A stretch of DNA of 64,000 bases from Porphyromonas pogonae (GTDB lineage Bacteria; Bacteroidota; Bacteroidia; Bacteroidales; Porphyromonadaceae), in contig NZ_CP143258.1 of assembly GCF_036320655.1 (NCBI RefSeq), positions 2,201,001-2,265,000 of the forward strand, read 5' to 3'. Made by a program: the position numbers and the translations under genes. Numbering within the stretch: the first letter of the stretch is position 1; each line of letters begins with the position of its first letter. The notes under the pieces were generated by a model that had not been told where the DNA came from, searched no databases, and saw nothing but the letters and a program-made list of their open reading frames with translations. Below, piece after piece: positions 63,757-64,000 of the stretch.

Positions 63757-63966
63757 ATGGATAAAGAAGCTAAAACGAAAAAACCTCAATTGAGATTGAA
63801 TTTTTTTGTTGCTTTTTTGCTTATTAGTTTATTTTCGTTGTTAGTTGTATATATTTTATATGCAATTGGAAATAAAAACGAACTATTGGTATTTTTCAAA
63901 ATTTCAATTTATGCTAATTTTGATGCAAAGGTAATCAGAAACAGATTACCTTTGCTATATTTTTAG
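63757..63966 (+). CDS. small possible membrane protein
   Basis: From ATG 63757 a product of 69 residues starts MDKEAKTKKPQLRLNFFVAF and has one strong membrane segment (FFVAFLLISLFSLLVVYILYAIG). Its last codons overlap a terminator-like hairpin, which weakens the case. A longer frame begins at 63637. No family recognised. Confidence 0.3.
   Translation: MDKEAKTKKPQLRLNFFVAFLLISLFSLLVVYILYAIGNKNELLVFFKISIYANFDAKVIRNRLPLLYF
63925..63955. terminator. hairpin near the window's right edge
   Basis: GCAAAGGTAATC (63925-63936) and GATTACCTTTGC (63944-63955) form a perfect 12-bp stem with a 7-nt loop, followed by TATATTTTT. Confidence 0.7.
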
Positions 63967-64000
63967 CAGAAATCCTATTTTCGATCAAACACAACCTGCA

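Overview
The window joins about 9.7 kb of Bacteroidota chromosome (Bacteroidales, probably Porphyromonas-like) to about 54 kb of an integrative conjugative element (ICE) that runs past the right edge. The assignment rests on the repeated -33 TTTG / -7 TAnnTTTG promoters, the two-domain L25, the parA-parB-DUF5683-lytic transglycosylase run, and CTnDOT-type tra genes. The order Bacteroidales is inferred from gene content, not from a marker tree.

Chromosome (1-9,733): an IS982 transposase cut by the window edge, a small membrane protein, comB, rplY, pth, an intact IS5-type element with a 6-bp target duplication, then a leftward cluster of lytic transglycosylase, DUF5683, parB and parA. A tRNA-Ser(TGA) follows with its own promoter. 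The ICE integrase lies just downstream, so the tRNA is the likely attachment locus; the far junction is not in view.

ICE backbone: int, DUF1896 and several small accessory genes including two missed by length cut-offs, PcfK/PcfJ-like genes (10.1-15.7 kb); a leftward tra operon traA, DUF3408, traD, E, F, G, I, J, K, L, M, N, O, Q (15.9-27.4 kb); a repeat-rich, probable oriT region; mobA-mobB-mobC (28.0-31.7 kb). It resumes at 53.2 kb with DUF3945, topB and a 2,228-residue methylase-helicase.

Cargo (31.7-53.1 kb, between mobC and the DUF3945 gene): the most interesting part is an integron-like cassette system. A 280-residue XerC/D-type tyrosine recombinase reads rightward. Genes on the other strand are separated by 130-200-bp imperfect palindromes with GTTRGYGG-type core ends, a shared internal GCACnAAAGTT box and otherwise different stems, resembling attC sites. 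Leftward from the recombinase the cassettes carry marR-arr, lnu(H)-like, estT plus floR, OXA-347-like beta-lactamase, an ABC-F protein, and an unknown gene pair. A group II intron of the opposite orientation sits in a core site. On the other side of the recombinase is a cassette of about 4 kb with an organoarsenical operon (arsR, arsF-like, arsG-like, and a thioredoxin-ArsM fusion) and another cassette cut by an IS3-family element. In the testable cases the core at a cassette's start is the reverse complement of the first core of its own palindrome, as expected if cassettes move as circles. The recombinase appears to lack the IntI-specific insertion. The targets (16-membered macrolides, florfenicol, lincosamides, rifamycins, beta-lactams, aromatic arsenicals) suggest a livestock or poultry source.

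The cargo ends in decayed mobile DNA: the IS3-family element, an orphan tetR, and an IS110-type transposase with two stops and a frameshift.
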